Assembly: GCA_009760855.2 (NCBI GenBank)
Contig: WPIO01000001.1
Location: 2,414,501-2,478,500, forward strand
Direction: 5' to 3'
Length of the DNA: 64,000 nucleotides
Origin: Cristatella mucedo
Taxonomy: Eukaryota > Bryozoa > Phylactolaemata > Cristatellidae
Position numbers and translations under genes: made by a program. Below, in pieces: positions 58,169-64,000 of the stretch. Numbering within the stretch: the stretch's first letter is position 1; the number at the start of each line of letters is the position of its first letter. The notes beneath the pieces are model-generated. The model saw nothing but the letters and a program-made list of their open reading frames with translations. It was not told where the DNA came from and made no database searches.

Positions 58169-58739
58169 ACAAGCAAACAAGGAGAACGTGCTGTTGAACG
58201 ATTGTTGCCACCTGCAGCTCAGGAATCGGAAGGAGCTGCAGATGATGCTGCTGCTCAATCGTCTTTTTCTGAGCGAGCACTCAAGCGACAGCGTGTTGGA
58301 GAGAGGGAAGCATGCAGCAAGTACATCAACACGTTCTTCCTGCTTCCAACATCCTGTGAGGTGGAGAGGCTTTTCTCCATGGCAAAGCGAGTGCTCTGTC
58401 CTCAATGTCGTATTTTGCAAATCGGGACCTTTGAAGATCTGCTTTTTCTGAATCAAAACAAGTTACTGTGGAATTTGGCTCTGGTCGCCTCGCCTTGACA
58501 GCAAATGAAAATGACTCAGAGACAGAAGATGATAACGAAGAGAACGAAGAAGAGGATCGGTAAAATCACCGTCAATAAACTGCATCGATGTGTAAGATGC
58601 GCAATATATTGCATTGGAGGCATAGAATATTGCAATATACTGTATTTTTGGAGTTGAATATTGCAATATATTTATTGGTGAATATCAGAACATTGAATAC
58701 AATAACAACATTATAGTTCGCAGCCAGCGCTCCGTGAGG

Positions 58740-59150
58740 CCGGCGGCAGAGTGCCTCTGCCGACGCAAAGCGAGTGCTCTGTCCTCAATGTCGTATTTTG
58801 CAAATCAGGACCATGGAGGAGCTGCAGATGACGATGCTCAATTTTCTTTTGCTGAGCGAGCACTCAAACGACAACGTACTGAAGAGAGAGAAGCGTGTAG
58901 CAAGTATGTCAACACGCGCTTCTTGCTTCCAACTTCATGTGAGGAGAGACTTTCCTCCCTGGCAAAGCGAGTGTTCTGTCCTCAACGTCGTAGCTTGCAA
59001 CCCAGAAACTTGGAAGAGCTGCTTTTTTTCTGAATCAAAACAAGTTACTTTCAAATTTGGCTCTTGTTGCCTTGATAAGTAATGAAAATGACTCGGAGGC
59101 AGCTGATAACGAAGAGAACGAAGTAGAGTATGAAGAAGATTGGTAAAATC
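58740..59150 (+). pseudogene. Second copy of the hAT C-terminal region
   Basis: Repeats the C-terminal transposase segment (RFLLPTSCEERLSSLAKRVF, LEELLFF) and the following AT-rich 3' end with its GTTCGCAGCC terminus. A GC-rich spacer of about 40 bases separates it from the first copy. It could be an internal duplication or the remains of a second, nested element. Confidence 0.7.
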
Positions 59151-59433
59151 AGACAATAAATTGCAATATTTGATGTGTAAGATGTGCAATATATTCCATC
59201 GGTGGCATAGAATATTGCGATATAATGTATTTTTTTAATTGAACATTGCTATATATTTATTGGTAATTAACAGAACATTGAATACAATAGCGATATTATT
59301 GTTCGCAGCCTTTGTTTTTATTCAGTTGGATCATATCACTTTTATAATTTGGTGAACTGGACCTTTGACGTTGCTGCCATAGACAAATAGCCCTTCATTA
59401 AAAAGTATGGAATGGCATCGTTTTTCGCGACGT

Positions 59434-60192
59434 CTATAACACAAAAATGGGGTAAGGAAATCTCTCTCTTTTAATCAATAGAACGTTGAGGTCAGCCGAC
59501 TCAGTGTGAGACTCAGTGGGTAAGTCAAGACCTCTCACTGAGTCATCAAGACCAAATTGTGACGTTGGATTAGGTCTTGGAGCATCAAGAGCATCAACGT
59601 AGTCATCAACGTCACCTTCACTTACACTTTCGTCGTCGGCCGGCCCCTTTGCTTGCCAGGGCGATGCTGGCGGCACCTTACGGCCGACCTCGGCTGGCTG
59701 AGGAAAGCCCTGGAAGTGCCGCACGTCCGGTTCAAAGCACGTGGCGAAAACCCAGCGCTTGGCGCAGGAGCGGCGTCGGCGATGTTTGATGTTCTATTCC
59801 GAGGCGCGTTTGCCAGCCAGCTCACCAGAAACTGGTCGCCCAAATTGATTCGGCAAAGCAAGTGGCCGCCGTCGGACGGCAGAGAAGCGGCCACTTGCTT
59901 GGTGGCCGTCGGGGCTGCTGCATGATTTCTCATTTCTACGCCGCAGAATTTCGAGCGAGCATCGAACGACAGCGAAGCAAGTCGACCCTAGTGGTCCGCC
60001 GCAGCAGCAGTGGCAGCAGCAGGTGGGTCCTGCGGTCGCCGCAGCTTGACCCCGTACCCGTCAGTCGTATCGTTCTCGGCCGCAGCACAGGCGGAAGTTG
60101 TAACGATGGATCGGACGAGGACGCCGCTGGCCGTGGCGAATACGGTGGTTAGACTGGCAGCCGGAACCACCAGCGTCTGCGAATGCTGTGGT
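59434..60192 (-). pseudogene. Duplicate of gene X 3' part
   Basis: Matches 37.58-38.36 kb base by base with indels. The 5' side is cut off at about 60.19 kb. The equivalent donor is weak (GGTACGGGG instead of GTAAGT). A one-base indel puts the frame upstream of the conserved GTGAGC out of register with copy 1. Peptides SQTLVVPAASL and DDESVSEGDVDDYVDALD remain readable. Probably nonfunctional. Confidence 0.55.
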
Positions 60193-60315
60193 GGTGATGG
60201 ACCTTTACAAAGCATCAACATAACATAACGACGATAGCTCGCATGAAGCAGCAGTTCACGCCCGCCAGAAAAACGCTCAACGGCTGAGATTTGGGAGTCT
60301 GACCAGCGTTCACCA

Positions 60316-60660
60316 ATAATGTATCTCCATCTGTAACTCCACAGAGTCATAAAGACCACGTGGGTGTTACGCTGGAAAGTTTTGTACAGCAAACTCACAG
60401 CCTCAGCGGCTTTCGGTACGCATTCGGTAGCCAACAGACTTCGTCTCACGCAACAAAGACAAAGTGGGAAGCATAGCAGAGTCACGAGAGCAGTTGAGGT
60501 AGTGAGTAGCATGGAAGTAGCAGCTATCAGGACCGCTGAAAAGGATGAGCCATATTCCGCAGTAGGAGAGTAGTTGTCGTTGCGTAAGAATTGTGGAAGC
60601 GAGTTCCACAGTCTAGGACCTGCAGAGCTAAAGCTTCTGTCGCCAACGGTCATTAAGCAG
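60316..60660 (-). mobile_element. LINE-B 3' end
   Basis: Same family as 52.0-52.4 kb (DRSFSSAGPRLWNSLPQFLR), 5'-truncated at a different point. It sits at the join between duplicated blocks 2 and 3. Confidence 0.85.
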
Positions 60661-62334
60661 AGGAATGCAAATCTTAAGCTATAAACAGCATAAATGATAC
60701 TTTAAAAGCACCTCATATTCTCTTCAATAAAACTGAATAAGCATTTGCAGTCTGATTCCCAGTGAATCACACGTTTTCTGTGCTACGTACCCGGCGGGTG
60801 GTCGCGTTCCGGCGGGCGATTGCATTCTGGCCGGTGGACTCCAAGGTTTATGAATGGCCGCTACAGGAACCGGATCAGCTGTCCCAGGAGTCAGGAGGTG
60901 CGGTGAGAATATACTCCTTAGTTACTCGGCCCCGGTGGCAGGAAATTATCAATACATTTTTCTTAATGATAGTCCAGTAGCCGAACAATAGTCACTTCGG
61001 GTGTGTGAGCTAATGTAAACATAATAATTTAAACGTATTTCTGGCAAAGAAATCGACAGTTATAGCCTTCGGTAGCTATTTAGCGCATGTAGGCATTCAG
61101 CTTCCGGCTGTGTTACAGCGCTCGCCTGGATAGGGTTTACGCTTTTTGATCGTTATAACTACCAGTCGGACTGATGACCTCGAGGAGGCTTTTCGTTATT
61201 GTGAAGATCTAACGTTTTTTCAGTTCAAAGTGATGGCCTGGCATCCGTTTAGGGCTGAGTGCGTTTTATTGACAATGCTCGGCCAAAAAACGCCGCTTCA
61301 GGTACGTCATATTTAGGAATAAAGTCAAATTTGTGAGCTCGATCTTCTAATTCTGGTATAAATAGATCTTTCAAATTTCTTTATTTACTATGTTCCATTC
61401 GTATGTCAATAAGCAAAACTTGGGATTGCATTTATAACACGTCACTTTATAAGTCAAATTAAAAAGCGTCTACGTTCTCGATCGATTTTTTTCAGCCATT
61501 CTCTCATAGATTAACATGCAATATCGAGATAGGGAGTTTTGTAGTTACCTTTACGCCTGAAAAGTTTCGTCAAAGGGTATCGATATTTGAATGCTTTTTT
61601 TGAAACGCGCGGGGTGTGGAAAATTAAACAAGCCTTCTATCAGCACCCCAGACAATGACAGCAGTGTTCGGGGTTCTAAAAAATTATAAAGGAGACGCTA
61701 GCACGGGACCGCACGGCAGGGCGTCGTATTTGCGCTCCGGGTTGGCATACCTGGGCCCAGCGATTGCTCTTTATCAGAGCTCGACACGTAGTCCTAGCCG
61801 ATGTGCAAAGCGTACTCGTCATCCGAGCTGCTGCTGCTGCTGCACTCCTTGACTTTTGTTCCTAGCTCCTTCCGCTGCTCGCAATAAAACTGGCCTGCCG
61901 CCAAGAAGCAAGATGGAGATCGGCTGCCTGCGTTCGCTCGTGCCTCCCGTCTGACTGGTCGTCGTATGGCCGCCTGTTTGATCGGTGGTAGTGGAGATAG
62001 TAGGCGTGCTGAACTGAAATAAGCCTTCTGGAATTTCGGCGAAGCGACCATGCAGAGAGGCGAACCGTGCGATCTACGCGATAGAGCAATCGAGCGTATT
62101 TCGTGTCACACTTCGAGCGGTATCGCTGAGGACTTAGCGGGGTCAAGGCTAGCACAATGAGTTCGTAGTGAGTGACATAAGACCTCCAGCCTCTGGCAGG
62201 GGTCCCCGAACAATGTATATCGGGCCAGCGGCTGTACGGTTTATAAACACTTAAATGCAACAAGCATCTGAGCATCTTGCTGCGGAGACTACTGGCTATA
62301 TTCTAAGCACTGTTTGTAAAAATATACTAGATGA

Positions 62335-62478
62335 ATAACCATCCTGCTTTTGCATAGCGACAGAAGAGCCTTAAAGGCTATCGCCACAGCTTGCAGCTGT
62401 CCAAAAGGATCGCCCACCACAAGATTCGAACCCACGACCTCGCGACTGACGTCGTTAAAGGAAAACGCCTTGCGAGTG
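62335..62478 (-). mobile_element. SINE S1 (second duplicate)
   Basis: Partner of the 43.7-kb SINE, with AAGATTCGAACCCACGACCT. Confidence 0.8.
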
Positions 62479-63879
62479 TCATCTAGACCTATAACTCTAG
62501 CGATGTTACTAATGAAAGTCCCAATTAGCTGTGGCCTTATTGTCTAAGTAAGCCCAAATTTTTAGTGAGAGCTGGTGCATCCAGAGATGCCTAACGGATA
62601 GCAGGTATAAATGGAGCTGAGACCATCATAAGTGCGACTATCTTGCTGCAAAACTTGCAAGATCTAAAGACCAGCCTTATTTAAAAATTTTGCTCTCAGA
62701 CAACCATCGATTAACCATCCCAAGGAAGAGTTTATTCCTCTAACCCGGATATAGCTGGTATGGAATTCAGCCGTTGCGGTTGCCATATCAATTGAAAGCG
62801 GAGCTGCTTGCCCCAGCAGTAAAGGTCTGGCTGTCGCTGCACTACCTTGCTGAAAGTGACTGGCTTCTAAGTTATAGGGTGACATAATAACATGTACTCA
62901 CTCGTAAACAACTTACTCACTACAAACGTGCTACATGACGATATAGTTCCTCGGAGCTATCAATAAAAGTTACCCTTTTAACCATCATAAGTGTGCGACC
63001 ACGTCACTTCAAAACGTGCCAGATCTAATGACCAGCCCACAGAATAACATTGGGCTCTCAGCTAAACAGCGTCGGTACCCGATGGAATGTTTCCCTCAAA
63101 GCCGGAATAAAGCGGCGATGAGATTCCTCCGATGCTGCCACAGAGTTATAAGCTGAGACTGCTTGCCCCTGCCGTCAAGGTCTTGCCGCCGCTTCACTGC
63201 CTTGCTGAAAGCGACTTACTACTAACCTATAGGATGACACGGTGACACTTAGCCATGGGCAGCTAGATTGAAGACCACTCAGCTACCTTGCATTTTTGTA
63301 TGGCCTACGGTGGCAAGATACTGATGAAACTAAACCATATCCAGGACTTTATAAAACCCAAGACCGAGCATTGACTAGTATGCTGGTTATACCTTGTACC
63401 ATTAAGTAGATTCATGAGCCATTTCCAGAATAATTTCGAATAAAGTGACTTCCTGAATGGAATGCACGTTCGCACACTATCTACTTTGGTTATGACCATG
63501 GCCAGTCCGTTAGACTATTTGACCTGCGTGACCGTGCTAAGCCGTAGTCTCAACAAGGCTATGTGATGTGGCTGAAATATGACCTAGAAACATGAATATA
63601 CCACAAAACGTATCATAAATGGTACAGGACCACAAGCAGTACAATCACCTGCATCAGTGTAGTTAAAGCTGCAGCTGAATGACAAAACTTTCAACGATCT
63701 GCAGCCAGGCTGACTAGTGAAGAATCAAGTCCGGCGCTTTTGTGTACAATGAGAGCACTGTTACAGAGGCGACATAAAAACGTTGGCATCAGAGGCTAAT
63801 GAATACAAGAAGCAAGTAATCGTTGGCTTTTAGAGCTACTTGATCCTCCGACTATAATACTGTTAATACGGCATATGTG

Positions 63880-63930
63880 TAGAGGCAACTAGAGGCAACC
63901 TGAGGCAACTAGAGGCAACCTGAGGCAGCT
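63880..63930. repeat. Short tandem repeat of a GAGGCAAC unit
   Basis: Alternating AGAGGCAACT and CTGAGGCAAC units, about four copies. Confidence 0.85.
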
Positions 63931-64000
63931 GGATATAACTCCCTTGCATCAATCTAAGCGAGCCAGTGCTTGCGCATTAGTCACCTTCTAAAACTCAACG

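Larger units (their letters stand above)
56069..58498 (+). pseudogene. hAT transposase, broken by two insertions and stops
   Basis: The BED finger region starts near 56,150 (NTWKCTFGAV, then GYTNLISHIKQNHPNY). The first Cys and both His are visible, but the usual second Cys reads Gly. A solo LTR interrupts at 56.40-56.75 kb. The frame resumes with VFKWLEWIVVEELELTFFEK. A shifted frame, LIVENCSTNKATANLLGVP and LLGCRSHRFNVAV, is the hAT catalytic-region signature. A LINE splits it again at 57,736-58,168. The C-terminal dimerisation part follows: FFLLPTSCEVERLFSMAKRV and EDLLFLNQNKLLWN. It is not translatable as one protein. Confidence 0.8.
55232..59314 (+). mobile_element. hAT DNA transposon with BED-finger transposase, heavily nested
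   Basis: The left end CAAGGCTGCGAAACAATA and the inverted right end CAAAGGCTGCGAACAATA form terminal inverted repeats. The flanks TTTCCAT / TTTTTAT fit a 7-8 bp target duplication, and copy 1 of the segmental duplication keeps the empty site (CTCTAT) near 37,375. Inside, in order, are a SINE S2, a minus-strand LINE-A, transposase 5' part, a solo LTR, more transposase, a LINE-A, transposase C-terminus and a second copy of the 3' end. The insertion postdates the segmental duplication. Confidence 0.8.
53545..60192. repeat. Segmental duplication, block 2 (second copy)
   Basis: Partner of 35.1-38.4 kb, expanded by the hAT element at 55,232-59,314. Outside that insertion, about 2.6 kb align with copy 1. 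Confidence 0.85.
60665..64000. repeat. Segmental duplication, block 3 (second copy)
   Basis: Partner of 42.05-46.37 kb, continuing past the window end. It ends with short local repeats of an AGAGGCAACT/CTGAGGCAAC unit (63,880-63,930) absent from copy 1. Confidence 0.85.

Overview
This is nuclear DNA from an animal with a large, repeat-rich genome. It has long GT-AG introns, L2/CR1-like LINE 3' ends, tRNA-derived SINEs, a BED-finger hAT transposon, and LTR elements, one of which carries a primer-binding site matching the animal initiator-Met tRNA. There are no bacterial operons, tRNA or rRNA genes, or CRISPR arrays. I cannot name the species from this sequence.

The main gene lies on the minus strand from about 33.2 kb down to 11.4 kb. 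It is a gamma-glutamyltransferase (GGT) family gene for which I could assemble 12 coding exons. All splice phases agree, and the exons total 2,364 bp (787 residues plus stop). The predicted product is a type II membrane protein with a short cytoplasmic tail, a signal anchor, a very long Ala/Ser/Pro-rich stalk and a complete GGT fold. The codon for the catalytic threonine reads Gly, and several other donor-substrate residues are also replaced. It therefore looks like a GGT pseudoenzyme.

From 30 kb to the right end, the window is a tandem segmental duplication with a period of roughly 18-22 kb. Segments at 30.0-30.5, 35.1-38.4 and 42.0-46.4 kb recur in the same order and orientation at 51.5-52.0, 53.5-60.2 and 60.7-64.0 kb. 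The second unit holds decayed GGT relics (51.5, 48.3 and 47.4 kb). A second minus-strand gene-like block (39.1-37.7 kb), of unknown function, has a truncated copy at 60.2-59.4 kb. Insertions present in only one copy give precise element boundaries. A SINE (35.3 kb) and a LINE (36.5 kb) occur only in copy 1. A 4.1-kb hAT transposon with inverted repeats and nested insertions (55.2-59.3 kb) occurs only in copy 2.

The remainder is mobile and simple-sequence DNA. It includes two tRNA-SINE families, one sharing the 3' hairpin of the dominant LINE. There are also two LTR elements with decayed gag genes, a 58-bp GC-rich minisatellite, a 30-bp-arm perfect palindrome, a purine tract and an AT/TG microsatellite. 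The leftmost 11 kb is intergenic with no gene I can support.
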